The translations under genes were made by a program, and so were the position numbers. This document shows positions 23,454-32,329 of a DNA stretch of 64,000 bases, piece after piece. Every line of letters starts with the position of its first letter. The first letter of the stretch is position 1. The DNA is taken from the NCBI GenBank assembly GCA_002898295.1, contig BEHX01000010.1, positions 1 to 64,000 of the forward strand. The letters run 5' to 3'. This DNA comes from a bacterium HR21 (GTDB lineage: Bacteria; Bacteroidota; Ignavibacteria; Kapaibacteriales; HRBIN21). The notes beneath the pieces are model-generated. The model was not told where the DNA came from, made no database searches, and worked only from the letters and a program-made list of their open reading frames with translations.

Positions 23454-24386
23454 TCAAGGAAGACGGTGAGGTGATTGCAAAATTACATCCAGCGTGGTGA
23501 TTGATGGCTCAACAGGGGCTCGCGCAGCGAAGCGGATGTACTCAAGCTCGGCAGGGTCCGACCACTGCCGGCGGCGGAAATCGCGGGCAACACGGCGGAG
23601 AAACGCCTGGACTTCAGCAGTCTGCCCGAGCAGACGGGAGTAGATGATGTAGTTGATGGCAGCCCAGACAAGCCCGGGGTCTGCCTCGTACTGACGGAGC
23701 GCTTGCTGGCGGGAGCGTTCGAGGAAATCCTGCCACGCACGCTGCACCTGGTCGTCGGATAGCCCAGATTCCAGGAGGGAGAGATTCGATACCGGGTATG
23801 CTAAGGAGGCGTTGGGTATGCCCTCCAGGGAAGGAGGCGGCCAGAGCACATCGTAGCTGGCAAGCGCCAGGATGCTATCGGCAGTGAGGCGGAAGAGGCG
23901 CGGAGCACCTTCTGCTTCGAGCAAGAGTCGGCATTCGGGGAAGAGCCAGACGAATGCTCCGAAGCTGCTGGTAGAATTCCCGCCTCCCCAGGTGTAGAGG
24001 ATGAGCACGTGGCGCCGACCGCGATCAATCGGCTCTATGAGCACAGCTGGCTCGTCTAGCTTCCCTGCTGAGGGGCATAAGCCGTAGGCTTCTCCGAGGA
24101 CCTTGATGAGGCGGTAGAGCGAGTCGCCGGGGGCGCTGACAAAGACAAAAATGGAGTCAAGCGCGCACTCCATCAATTTCTCGGGGTCTGGAGTTGCCAG
24201 TAGGCAGTAAGTGCTTTCCCCGATGGAGTAGTACAGCTCAAAGACGCGGGGGAGAGTGTCGTATGCTACCGGGAGCTTTGCTGATCGGGATGAGGGCGGG
24301 GGAAGCTTCTCCGGTGATGGCCCCCGATGGCATCCACCAAGGACCAGTAGGAGGGCGGCGCCTAGAAAGAGGCGGAGCAGCCGCAT
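23454..24386 (-). CDS. Hypothetical lipoprotein (310 aa)
   Basis: Unrecognised family. The N-terminus is a lipoprotein signal (MRLLRLFLGAALLLVLGGC) with lipobox LGGC, so it should be lipidated and sit in the inner or outer membrane facing the periplasm. The body has no motif I know; it contains conserved-looking Trp/Tyr patches (LILYTWGGGNSTSSFGAFVWLFPEC) and a helical C-terminal third (WQDFLERSRQQALRQYEADPG). It precedes rimP by 30 bases on the same strand and is divergent from the Trk genes. The start codon is next to the plus-strand -7 element at 24386. Confidence 0.75.
   Translation of the reverse strand: MRLLRLFLGAALLLVLGGCHRGPSPEKLPPPSSRSAKLPVAYDTLPRVFELYYSIGESTYCLLATPDPEKLMECALDSIFVFVSAPGDSLYRLIKVLGEAYGLCPSAGKLDEPAVLIEPIDRGRRHVLILYTWGGGNSTSSFGAFVWLFPECRLLLEAEGAPRLFRLTADSILALASYDVLWPPPSLEGIPNASLAYPVSNLSLLESGLSDDQVQRAWQDFLERSRQQALRQYEADPGLVWAAINYIIYSRLLGQTAEVQAFLRRVARDFRRRQWSDPAELEYIRFAARAPVEPSITTLDVILQSPHRLP
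23478..23485 (-). promoter_or_regulatory. Candidate -7 element TAATTTTG upstream of rimP operon
   Basis: Perfect match to the Bacteroidota -7 consensus TAnnTTTG on the minus strand, 55 bases before rimP. A TTG lies 24 bases further upstream, somewhat beyond the usual spacing. It falls within the last codons of the upstream lipoprotein gene (ILQ), so chance occurrence cannot be excluded. It would give the eight-gene translation operon its own promoter. Confidence 0.45.
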
Positions 24387-24393
24387 AATTTTG
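24386..24393 (+). promoter_or_regulatory. Candidate -7 element TAATTTTG upstream of trkH
   Basis: Perfect TAnnTTTG match, followed by TGG. It lies about 70 bases before the TrkH start and abuts the start codon of the divergent lipoprotein gene. No clear -33 TTG. Confidence 0.55.
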
Positions 24394-24463
24394 TGGATAT
24401 CACTCGAGGAACGTGGCGCGAATTTACAGCAGCCCTTGGTGAGAACGGTGAGAGCGCACGTCC

Positions 24464-26221
24464 ATGGCAGAGACGCTCCGCTCAGATAGTTTCCGGTGGC
24501 TGTGGCATGGACTCAATGGTGTGCTTCTCGTCTGCGGAGTGGCGGCAACCGTGCTGCTCGTTGCTGAGTTGGGATTCGCGGCGTCGGGTGTGTGGTTGGA
24601 GCAGGTCACCACGGTACTGCTGGTGCTCTTCGGATTGCAGGAAGTAGTTCGGGTGGGATTGGTAGCAGATCCATGGCGGTACGTGCGGCGGCGGTGGTTC
24701 GAGCTCGGCATTGCACTGGCGGTTGGGATACTCCTGGTCTTTGGCAGTTTCGTGCAGCGGGAGCTCGGGCAGCTCTTTCCCAAGCTCGTGGTGGGGAAAG
24801 TGGTGCTGCTCTACCTGGTGCTCGTGCAGCTCCTGATGCTCGGGGGATTGGTGGTGCGGGTGGTGCGCTACCACGAGCTTTTGGGACGGATCGAGCTCCA
24901 TCCCGGGGCGCTGTTGCTGGGGAGCTTCGTCCTGCTCTCGCTCCTCGGGGCGGGTATCCTCTCGCTGCCGACGGCGACGGTGGAGCCGATTGCGACTGTA
25001 GATGCGCTCTTTACCGCGGTCAGCGCAGTCTGCGTGACAGGGCTGACCGTGGTGGATACGGCAACACGGTTTACTCTCCTCGGGCAGATTGCTCTCCTGG
25101 TGCTCATTCAGCTGGGCGGATTGGGGCTGATGACGTTCATGAGCTTTTTCGGGATGTTCTTCACCGCTGGCTTAGGAGTCCGGGAACGTATCCTGCTCGG
25201 GGAGGTTTTCGCCGTAGAGAGCCTGGCGGAAGTGCGTCGATTGCTGGTGCGCGTGGTTGCCATCACGGTCAGCGTTGAAGTGCTCGGTGCCTGTCTGCTT
25301 TACTGGAGCGACGGAGGGGCTTGGCCCGTGGAGGCAGAGCGTGCCTTCCGGGCACTGTTCCATGCGGTGTCGGCATTCTGCAATGCGGGGTTCTCGCTCT
25401 ACTCGGAGAACCTCATCGCCCAGCAGCACAATGTCGTCTACCTGAGCACCATCATGGTGCTGGTTATTCTCGGAGGGCTGGGTTTTCCTGTGCTCTCGGC
25501 GCTGTTGGCGTTGCGTCCATGGGCGCGGCGGGCACAGCGCCTGCAGCGGCGCCTCTCGGTCAGTGCTCGGCTGGTTTTGGTGACCACGGGAGTGTTGCTC
25601 GTTGGCGGGACGTGTCTACTGTGGATGTTGGAGCGCGATGGGGTATTTCGCCCGTTTTCGGGGTGGGAGCAGTGGTTCCAGGCGCTTTTCCTTGCTGTTG
25701 TACCCCGAACGGCGGGCTTCAACAGCGTGCCGATTGCGGAACTCTCTGTCCCGGCAGTGCTCGTGGTCATTGCTCTCATGTGGATTGGGGCATCTCCTGC
25801 CTCAACCGGGGGTGGGGTCAAGACTCTGACCGTTGCTGTTGCTGCTCTTGGAGTGGTGCAGCTATTGCGGGGACGCTTCTCCGTGGAGGTCGCTCACCGG
25901 GAAATCCCGCTCGAGAGCGTACTGAAAGCCTTCATCGCTGTGGTCGTCTCGGCAGTGTTCCTGCTCGGGGCGGCTTTCGTCGTCCAGATGCTGGAGCCGC
26001 AGCAGGACTGGATTGATGTGCTCTTTGAAACTGCTTCAGCACTGGGTACAGTTGGGCTCTCCCGTGGCATTACAGCAGAGCTCTCGCATGCCTCAAAGCT
26101 GTTCTTGTGCCTGGTTATGCTGGTCGGGCGAGTCGGTGTCTTGACCGTCCTGTCAATGCTGATTCCCCCGCGCCGGGCAGAGCAGTATCACTACCTGCAG
26201 GAACGTCTCATCATTACGTGA
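24464..26221 (+). CDS. TrkH/KtrB-family potassium uptake channel subunit
   Basis: Integral membrane K+ (or Na+-coupled K+) transporter. The 585-aa protein has a roughly 150-residue N-terminal membrane region before the conserved core. Four pore loops follow, each with the filter glycine: VCVTGLT, FCNAGFS, PRTAGFN and GTVGLS. The GASPASTGGGVKT segment is the typical M3B gating loop. The long N-terminal extension is common in Bacteroidota TrkH proteins. It pairs with the RCK protein that starts 10 bases downstream. Whether it is TrkH or KtrB type cannot be settled by eye. Confidence 0.93.
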   Translation: MAETLRSDSFRWLWHGLNGVLLVCGVAATVLLVAELGFAASGVWLEQVTTVLLVLFGLQEVVRVGLVADPWRYVRRRWFELGIALAVGILLVFGSFVQRELGQLFPKLVVGKVVLLYLVLVQLLMLGGLVVRVVRYHELLGRIELHPGALLLGSFVLLSLLGAGILSLPTATVEPIATVDALFTAVSAVCVTGLTVVDTATRFTLLGQIALLVLIQLGGLGLMTFMSFFGMFFTAGLGVRERILLGEVFAVESLAEVRRLLVRVVAITVSVEVLGACLLYWSDGGAWPVEAERAFRALFHAVSAFCNAGFSLYSENLIAQQHNVVYLSTIMVLVILGGLGFPVLSALLALRPWARRAQRLQRRLSVSARLVLVTTGVLLVGGTCLLWMLERDGVFRPFSGWEQWFQALFLAVVPRTAGFNSVPIAELSVPAVLVVIALMWIGASPASTGGGVKTLTVAVAALGVVQLLRGRFSVEVAHREIPLESVLKAFIAVVVSAVFLLGAAFVVQMLEPQQDWIDVLFETASALGTVGLSRGITAELSHASKLFLCLVMLVGRVGVLTVLSMLIPPRRAEQYHYLQERLIIT

Positions 26222-26230
26222 GGACTCCGG

Positions 26231-26926
26231 ATGAGCCTCCGCGTCGGGATTATCGGACTTGGGCACTTCGGGCTGAATTTAGCCCTGTATTTGACCGAGG
26301 AAGGGTGCGAGGTGGTGGCAATTGACCGCAATCCCGAACGGGTGGAGCTGCTGCGAGATCGGGTCTCGGTCGCGGTCGTGTTGGATTCGACGGAACACCG
26401 TCCCCTGCGGCGGTTGGGGGTGCATGACCTCGACTTGGTCGTTGTCGCCATTGGGGAGGATTTCCAGAGTTCGCTGCTGACCACGGCATCCTTGCAGGAA
26501 ATCGGGGTCAAACGCATCATCAACCGGGTGATCTCTCCGGTGCACGAACGGCTGCTGCGTCTCATGGGCATCCAGGAGCTCGTCTTGCCGGAAGCGGAAG
26601 CTGCGGAGGCATTGGCCAACCGAATTCTGCTGGGCAGGGTCCAGAAAGCATTCGAGATTTCGCCCGAGTACAGCGTGGTGGAGATCGAGGCGCCGGCGGC
26701 ATTTGTTGGCAAGAGTATTCGTGAGATTGGTCTGCGGGAGCGCTACGGGCTCAATCTCATCACGATCAAGCGTGTTGAGCGGCGGGCTGGTCTTCTGAGC
26801 CTGGGACGCTCCGAGCGGGTCCGGGTGCTCGGAGTTCCGGAACCCACGGCGGTCATCGAGCAGGGCGATATTTTGGTTCTCTTCGGGCGCGAGCAAGATC
26901 TCCAGCGGCTTCTGGAGACAGCATGA
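26231..26926 (+). CDS. TrkA/KtrA-family RCK regulatory subunit
   Basis: Cytosolic regulator gating the adjacent K+ channel in response to bound nucleotide. The 231-aa protein has an N-terminal Rossmann RCK_N domain (GIIGLGHFGLNLAL with GxGxxG, and acidic VVAIDRN) and a C-terminal RCK_C domain (about 140-231) ending in QGDILVLFGREQDL. One RCK_N/RCK_C pair is the KtrA layout; E. coli TrkA has two. GAGGA precedes the ATG. It overlaps the next gene by 4 bases (ATGA). Confidence 0.93.
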   Translation: MSLRVGIIGLGHFGLNLALYLTEEGCEVVAIDRNPERVELLRDRVSVAVVLDSTEHRPLRRLGVHDLDLVVVAIGEDFQSSLLTTASLQEIGVKRIINRVISPVHERLLRLMGIQELVLPEAEAAEALANRILLGRVQKAFEISPEYSVVEIEAPAAFVGKSIREIGLRERYGLNLITIKRVERRAGLLSLGRSERVRVLGVPEPTAVIEQGDILVLFGREQDLQRLLETA

Positions 26927-27792
26927 GGTGGGTGCTTGGACTACTGCTTTCGGCAGGCTGGCTTGCTGCCCAGTGGTGTGAGCACGGGCAGGTTGCCGAG
27001 CTGAACTCCGCTGCCGATGAATTTGCCCCGGTCTGGGACCCTGCCGGGAGGCAGTTGCTGCTGAGCTCGACGCGCAGCGGAGAATCTCGGATCTACGCCG
27101 TGGTCTGGCATGATACCAGTTGGGGCAGCCCGCAGGAGCTCCCCGGGCTTGCCCTCACGGGACACCATCTCTCGTACGCGGCGCCCTCTCCCGATGGCTG
27201 GCTCTACTTGTGCCGCTACCGGCAGGGGAGGCGGCAGGCGTATCTGCACGTCGTCCGTGCCCGCCGGAGTCGGGACAGTTCATGGGAATGGCAAGAGCTG
27301 CCCGAACTCCATAGGGGAGCAGAGGAGGCTTTCTCTGCCCATCCGACCATCTCGCCCGATGGGAGCATGCTCGTCTTCGCCTCCGACCGTCCGGGTGGGG
27401 AAGGCGGGACAGACCTGTGGATTGCTTTCCGACAAGCCGACGGGCACTGGGGCGAACCGGAGAATCTGCGCAGCCTCAACTCCCCAGGCAATGAGATTAC
27501 CCCTCGCTTTGCTTCGCCCGACACACTCTACTTTGCCTCCGATGGGCACGGGGGAGCCGGTGGATATGACCTCTTCGTGAGCGTCCGCCGCTGGGATGGT
27601 ACGTGGCAGCCTCCGGAGCCGCTCGTGGAGCTGAATACCCCCATGGACGAGTCTGATTTCTGCTCGCTTCCGTTCGGTGAACTGGCGCTCTTCGTGCGTG
27701 CTCGAGCCGGGGAGCGCCTCAAACTCTACGCTGCCCGGCGCTGTCCGGCGGCGTCGGATTCGCCGCTCCAGAGTGCCCCGCCTCAACGGTAG
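26923..27792 (+). CDS. Secreted WD40-like (PD40) beta-propeller protein
   Basis: Exported 289-aa protein; signal peptide MRWVLGLLLSAGWLAAQ. Several PD40-type blades are visible: FAPVWDPAGRQLLLSSTRSG, HPTISPDGSMLVFASDRPGG, TPRFASPDTLYFASDGHGGAGGYDLF. These are the same motifs found in TolB and in Bacteroidota proteins that combine PD40 with OmpA. Here no OmpA domain follows. It starts within the TrkA stop (ATGA), so it is co-transcribed, although a direct functional link to K+ uptake is not obvious. Function unknown beyond a periplasmic or surface propeller. Confidence 0.8.
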   Translation: MRWVLGLLLSAGWLAAQWCEHGQVAELNSAADEFAPVWDPAGRQLLLSSTRSGESRIYAVVWHDTSWGSPQELPGLALTGHHLSYAAPSPDGWLYLCRYRQGRRQAYLHVVRARRSRDSSWEWQELPELHRGAEEAFSAHPTISPDGSMLVFASDRPGGEGGTDLWIAFRQADGHWGEPENLRSLNSPGNEITPRFASPDTLYFASDGHGGAGGYDLFVSVRRWDGTWQPPEPLVELNTPMDESDFCSLPFGELALFVRARAGERLKLYAARRCPAASDSPLQSAPPQR

Positions 27793-27843
27793 TACACCAG
27801 CGCGGTACACCAGCGCGAGAGGCTCTTCGTCACAGCTGCCGCA

Positions 27844-28335
27844 ATGACGCGTGGCTTCTCCATCGGCGTGCTTCTCGGGCTCGTTGGAGTGGGATACTCC
27901 CCTCGGGAGGGACTCCCGGTTGTGACCCCGACGGAGCTGCGGCAGCGGCTCCAGCAGCACGGGGACACGCTCGTGCTGGTGAATTTCTGGGCAACGTGGT
28001 GTCGCCCCTGTATCGAAGAGCTGCCAGCATTCGACTCTGTGGCACGACGGTACCGGGACGCACCACTGCGGGTGTACCTGGTCAACGTGGACTTCCGCTC
28101 GCAGTGGCAGCGGGTTGCCGTGTTCGTTGCGCGCCGCCGTTTCGCCGCCCCGGTTTTCCTCCTGTCCTACGGACGGGGAGATCGCTGGATGGATACCCTC
28201 CATCCGCAATGGTCAGGAAGCTTGCCGGCAACGCTCCTCTGGCGTGCAAGCGACTCGGTAGCGGTTCTGCTCGAAGAGGAGCTGAGCCTGGAGGAGCTCG
28301 AGCAATATGTGCAACACTACCTGGTGCACCGATGA
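27844..28335 (+). CDS. TlpA-like thioredoxin-fold protein
   Basis: Predicted periplasmic thiol-disulfide oxidoreductase of 163 aa. The N-terminus (MTRGFSIGVLLGLVGVGYS) is a weak signal or anchor. The active site is FWATWCRPCIEELP with WCxxC, and a cis-Pro appears in GSLPATLL, both typical of TlpA/ResA-type reductants that keep cytochrome or exported-protein thiols reduced. Translationally coupled to the next gene (ATGA). Confidence 0.87.
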   Translation: MTRGFSIGVLLGLVGVGYSPREGLPVVTPTELRQRLQQHGDTLVLVNFWATWCRPCIEELPAFDSVARRYRDAPLRVYLVNVDFRSQWQRVAVFVARRRFAAPVFLLSYGRGDRWMDTLHPQWSGSLPATLLWRASDSVAVLLEEELSLEELEQYVQHYLVHR

Positions 28336-28928
28336 GGCGTCTCGGAAGTGTGATGCTCCTGCTGTCAGGGGTCTCCGCGTGGGCGTATACCGTGGGGGAT
28401 ACGGTGGCGGATTTCCGCTTGCGCAACGTGGATGGGAACATGCTCTCGTTGAGCCAGTACGCTCGGGATGCTCGCGGGGTCATTGTGGTCTTCACGTGCA
28501 ATAGCTGCCCGTATGCGAAGGCGTACGAGGAGCGGATTATCGAGCTGCACCGGGAGTTTGCCCCGAAGGGCTTCCCCGTTCTTGCCATCCAGCCCAATGA
28601 CCCGGAGCGCTCCCCGGAGGACTCCTACCAGAACATGCAGCGTCGGGCAGCTGAGAAGGGCTATCCCTTCCCGTATGTCTGGGACGAAACCCAGGAGATT
28701 GCCCGTCGGTTCGGGGCACGGCGGACACCACAGGTGTATCTGCTCGAACGCGTGGGCAATAGCTTCCGCGTTGCCTATATCGGCGCTATCGATGACAATA
28801 CCGAGGACCCGAAGGCGGTCACGCGGCGGTACGTTGCCGATGCTATTGCCGCACTGCTGGAAGGGAAGACGCCACCAGTGACGCAGACGCGTGCGGTGGG
28901 ATGCACCATCAAGTGGCGTCGTCAGTAG
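28332..28928 (+). CDS. Thioredoxin-like / peroxiredoxin-family protein with CNSCP motif
   Basis: Exported 198-aa protein with an AhpC/TSA-like thioredoxin fold. The signal is MRRLGSVMLLLSGVSAWA. VGDTVADFRLRNVDG is the common start of the fold; FTCNSCPYAKAYE carries a CxxC pair where peroxiredoxins have the peroxidatic Cys. The RTPQVYLLE loop holds the cis-Pro. The family is widespread as a 'thioredoxin family protein' of unassigned substrate. The ORF track start at 27996 is not real. The gene converges with the phosphatase, 2 bases apart. Confidence 0.85.
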   Translation: MRRLGSVMLLLSGVSAWAYTVGDTVADFRLRNVDGNMLSLSQYARDARGVIVVFTCNSCPYAKAYEERIIELHREFAPKGFPVLAIQPNDPERSPEDSYQNMQRRAAEKGYPFPYVWDETQEIARRFGARRTPQVYLLERVGNSFRVAYIGAIDDNTEDPKAVTRRYVADAIAALLEGKTPPVTQTRAVGCTIKWRRQ

Positions 28929-28930
28929 GC

Positions 28931-30529
28931 TCAGCGTGAGGGTATGGTGAGCACCTGCCCCGTTGCGCTCGGAAGGGAGATTCCCACAAGCTGTGCCAGC
29001 GTCGGGGCAATAGATTCAGGAGAGACGGGCTCTGCAGAGCTGCCGGCAGCGAACCGACCGCCGAAGAAGAGGAGCGGGACAGAGCGATCGTACTCGTACG
29101 GCGTTCCGTGAGTTGTCGGAACCTCGGTGCCGAAGATCCAGAAGGGCTTCGGGTAGAAGAGGATGTCGCCCGCACGTCCAGCGGGAAAACTGCGCCGGAG
29201 AAGCTGGGAGAGAGTGTCCGGAAGCAGAACCCGGGAGTGCCCGGTCGAGAGAGCCTCAGAGGGCACGACGATCCCGATGCCCTCATACTGCGAGAGCCAG
29301 TGCACGAGGCTATCGCGGACGGCTTCTGGTGAAACTCCAGCGGCACGGATGAGTTCTCGCTGCAGGAGCAGCAGCGGTGGGTCCGGCAGTATCCAGAAAG
29401 CCCCTGCTCGGGGACCGAAGGCAGCACGGAGCTTCTGGTTCAGAAAGCTCACAAGCTCGTCCAGGGAAATCCGCCCAGCGTCAATTCCGGGGTATGCTCC
29501 AGGACCGCGGCGGGCAAGCATTTCAGGGATGGGGGCAACGCCGTGGTCAGAGGTCAGTACCAATGCGTAGTTCGCGCGTCCCAGTGCGCTGTCGAGAAAG
29601 TGGAGGAAACGTCCCAGGAGGCGATCGCAGGCAAGGTAGAGTTCGAGCACTTCGCGACTGTCCGGACCGAAGAAGTGTCCAGCAAAGTCGGTCGTCGAGA
29701 TACTGATCCACAGCAGGTCCGGGATCGAATCAGCTCCCAGCTGTTCGTGGAGCAGCATGCTCTGGGCAGCCTCCAGGAGCCACTCAACCGAGAAGGGAGA
29801 AAGCAGGAAGCCGTCCCAGAAATGTGCCCCCTGGCTCGGGATGCGGTGTGGGAAGGCAGTCGTTCCCTCCGGAAAAGGAGCCTCCCAAGGGACGGAATCA
29901 GGTGGTGCGAGCGCTGCCGGAAGGAGGGCTTCCCAGAGCATTCCGGCATAGCGCCAGGGAGAATGCTGGCGGTTCCACTCAGCAAGCCAGTCCGGCGTGG
30001 GTAATCCAGGCATGCTCACCAACCCGTCGTGGTCGGGGTCGAGCCAGAAGACCCCTGTTGGGGAATGTCCGCCGAGCATGATAGCCGCTCGTGCTTTGTG
30101 CGAGAGAGCAATAACCCGTGCTGTGGGGAAGCGTGCGCGCAAGGCGTCTCCGAGGGTTGGCAGTTGGAGCCAGAAGGGTGAGGGGCGTCCGGCAGTGTCT
30201 TCAGCGCAGCCAGTCAGGAGCCGCTGGCAGCAGGTGGCAACCAGACTATTGCCGCTGATGCCATGCCGTTCGGGAGCGGCGCCAGTTGCAATGGTGGCAT
30301 GCCCAGCACACGTCACCGTTGCCGCATGCTCGAAGAAACACTGCCGGTAGGCAAAACCTTCGTGCAAAAGCTGCCGGAAGCCCTCGCTCCAGAAGGGTTC
30401 CCAGCGCCAGAGATAATCACCCCGCATCTGGTCGAAGACAAGCACCACGAGCAGCCGCGGAGGCGCTGCCGGGAGTGCGACAGAGACGGCAATAGATGCG
30501 ACCAGAGCGTTCCAGAAGCGCATCACCAT
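28931..30529 (-). CDS. PafA-like alkaline phosphatase / type I phosphodiesterase superfamily protein
   Basis: Predicted periplasmic metal-dependent phosphomonoesterase. After the signal (MRFWNALVASIAVSVALPAAP) come VVLVFDQMRGDYL (first metal Asp), ATVTCAGHATIATG with a Thr in the nucleophile position as in PafA, STTDFAGHFFGP (Asp/His) and LTSDHGVAP (Asp-His). The late GTPYEYDRSVPLLFFGG carries the last metal-site region. About 532 aa, near the family's usual 540-560. The ORF extends to 30628, but ATG 30529 (or 30523) gives the signal peptide. Divergent from ctpA. Confidence 0.88.
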   Translation of the reverse strand: MVMRFWNALVASIAVSVALPAAPPRLLVVLVFDQMRGDYLWRWEPFWSEGFRQLLHEGFAYRQCFFEHAATVTCAGHATIATGAAPERHGISGNSLVATCCQRLLTGCAEDTAGRPSPFWLQLPTLGDALRARFPTARVIALSHKARAAIMLGGHSPTGVFWLDPDHDGLVSMPGLPTPDWLAEWNRQHSPWRYAGMLWEALLPAALAPPDSVPWEAPFPEGTTAFPHRIPSQGAHFWDGFLLSPFSVEWLLEAAQSMLLHEQLGADSIPDLLWISISTTDFAGHFFGPDSREVLELYLACDRLLGRFLHFLDSALGRANYALVLTSDHGVAPIPEMLARRGPGAYPGIDAGRISLDELVSFLNQKLRAAFGPRAGAFWILPDPPLLLLQRELIRAAGVSPEAVRDSLVHWLSQYEGIGIVVPSEALSTGHSRVLLPDTLSQLLRRSFPAGRAGDILFYPKPFWIFGTEVPTTHGTPYEYDRSVPLLFFGGRFAAGSSAEPVSPESIAPTLAQLVGISLPSATGQVLTIPSR

Positions 30530-30687
30530 GAGGCACAGCTGCAGGGTGCGAAGATAGAAAATGCCCCACCAGAAGTCCGGCGAGTATTTCGCGTGGTCTC
30601 GACCCTGCGCCGTATGGCAGAGGGGCACACTGCGGATTTGAGCTCCTTCGTCACTGCCTGTTGGTCAAACCACGGCATGCTGTATCC

Positions 30688-32310
30688 ATGGACTCTGTGG
30701 CTCGTCGCCTCCTGGGTGCTGCACTTCTCATCGCCGCAGGCATCGCCATTGGCTTTTGGGTGCGCCCGGTTTTCTCCGGTGACAATGTCTATGAGCAGAT
30801 TCGGAAGTTCAGCGAGGCGCTCAACTACATTTACCGCAACTACGTGGAGGATGTGGATTCACAGCGCCTGGTGGAAGCTGCTATCAGGGGGATGCTCGAT
30901 AGCCTGGACCCGCACTCGGTTTACATCCCAGTCAGCGAGATGCAGCGGGTTGAGGAAGACTTCCGTGGGAGCTTCGAGGGGATCGGGATTGAGTTCGACG
31001 TCATCAATGACACCATTACCGTTATTGCGCCTATCGCGGGCGGTCCGGCAGAAGCCCTGGGGATCCAGGCGGGCGATAAAATCGTCACCATTGACGGGCA
31101 AAATGCTGTTGGGCTCTCCCGCAGCGAAGTGCCTCGCCGCCTCCGCGGTCCGAAGGGAACCACCGTGCGTGTAGGAATTCGGCGTCCCGGTGTCAAGGAC
31201 ATTCTGGAGTTTGTCATCACCCGAGATCGCATTCCCATCTACAGTGTGGACGCTGCCTTCCTGATCGAGGGGACCGATATCGGGTACGTGCGTATCAACC
31301 GTTTTTCGGCCACGACGTATCAGGAATTCCTTGACGCGCTGCGGCGTCTGCGCAGTGAAGGGATGCGCAAGCTCCTGCTCGACCTCCGGAGTAACCCGGG
31401 GGGCTTTATGGACCAGGCGATTCGGATTGCCGACGAGTTTATCCCCGGCGGATATCGGATTGTCTACACTCGGGGGCGAATCCCGGAATTCAACGAGGAC
31501 TACTACTCCCGGGGCGGGCAAGAATTTGAGCGGACCCCGCTCATTGTCCTGGTCAATCGCGCTTCTGCCTCGGCGAGCGAGATTGTCAGCGGAGCAATTC
31601 AAGACCTCGACCGCGGGCTGATTGTCGGGGAGACCACCTTCGGGAAAGGCTCTGTCCAGCGCCAGTTTGAGCTGCCAGATGGTTCGGGACTGCGCGTGAC
31701 GGTGTCCTTCTACCACACACCGTCGGGTCGAATCATTCAGCGCCCCTATAAGGGCAAAAGCCGGCAGGAATACATCTGGGCCGAGGGAGATGTCGTGGAG
31801 CCCTCGGAGGAGGGCGAAAACCTCTTGCACAGAGAGCAGGCGCTGGCAGACTCAGCTCGCCCGGTCTTCCGGACAGTGGGTGGGCGTCCTGTGCTGGGAG
31901 GCGGTGGTATTACGCCGGATTACATCGTCCGGTCCGATACCACGACGCGGCTCTCCGTTGAGCTGCGTCGCCACGGGCTTTTCTGGAAAGTTGCCGAGGA
32001 GTTTCTCGGACAGCATCGGGCAGAGCTGGAGCGTCGCTACGGGGACAACTACTGGGCTTTTGTCCGGGAGTATCGCCTCCCGGGCAGTGCTATCGAGCGT
32101 CTCCGGCAGCTTGCCGAAGGACGCGGCATTCGATGGGATGAGGAACTCTTCCGACAGGATGCCGACTACATCGAGCACCTGATCAAAGCGCAGATCGGGC
32201 GAGCAATTTGGGGAAACAATGCGTTTGCCGCCGTGATGCTCCGCATTGACCGGCAAGCACAGAAGGCGTTGGAGCTTTTCCCGGAAGCCATTCGGCTGGC
32301 CCGCCTGTGA
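30688..32310 (+). CDS. C-terminal processing protease, S41 family (CtpA-like)
   Basis: Periplasmic serine protease anchored by an N-terminal helix (LLGAALLIAAGIAIGFWV). A PDZ domain follows (FEGIGIEFDVINDTITVI, GIQAGDKIVTIDG). The catalytic core has the Ser in NRASASASEIVSGA and the Lys in TTFGKGSVQ. A C-terminal helical tail of about 130 residues, seen in Bacteroidota CtpA proteins, ends the 540-aa chain. The TTG at 30661 would add nine residues; ATG 30688 is chosen because the membrane helix then starts normally. Confidence 0.94.
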   Translation: MDSVARRLLGAALLIAAGIAIGFWVRPVFSGDNVYEQIRKFSEALNYIYRNYVEDVDSQRLVEAAIRGMLDSLDPHSVYIPVSEMQRVEEDFRGSFEGIGIEFDVINDTITVIAPIAGGPAEALGIQAGDKIVTIDGQNAVGLSRSEVPRRLRGPKGTTVRVGIRRPGVKDILEFVITRDRIPIYSVDAAFLIEGTDIGYVRINRFSATTYQEFLDALRRLRSEGMRKLLLDLRSNPGGFMDQAIRIADEFIPGGYRIVYTRGRIPEFNEDYYSRGGQEFERTPLIVLVNRASASASEIVSGAIQDLDRGLIVGETTFGKGSVQRQFELPDGSGLRVTVSFYHTPSGRIIQRPYKGKSRQEYIWAEGDVVEPSEEGENLLHREQALADSARPVFRTVGGRPVLGGGGITPDYIVRSDTTTRLSVELRRHGLFWKVAEEFLGQHRAELERRYGDNYWAFVREYRLPGSAIERLRQLAEGRGIRWDEELFRQDADYIEHLIKAQIGRAIWGNNAFAAVMLRIDRQAQKALELFPEAIRLARL

Positions 32311-32329
32311 TGTGAAAGGAGCTGTTCGG

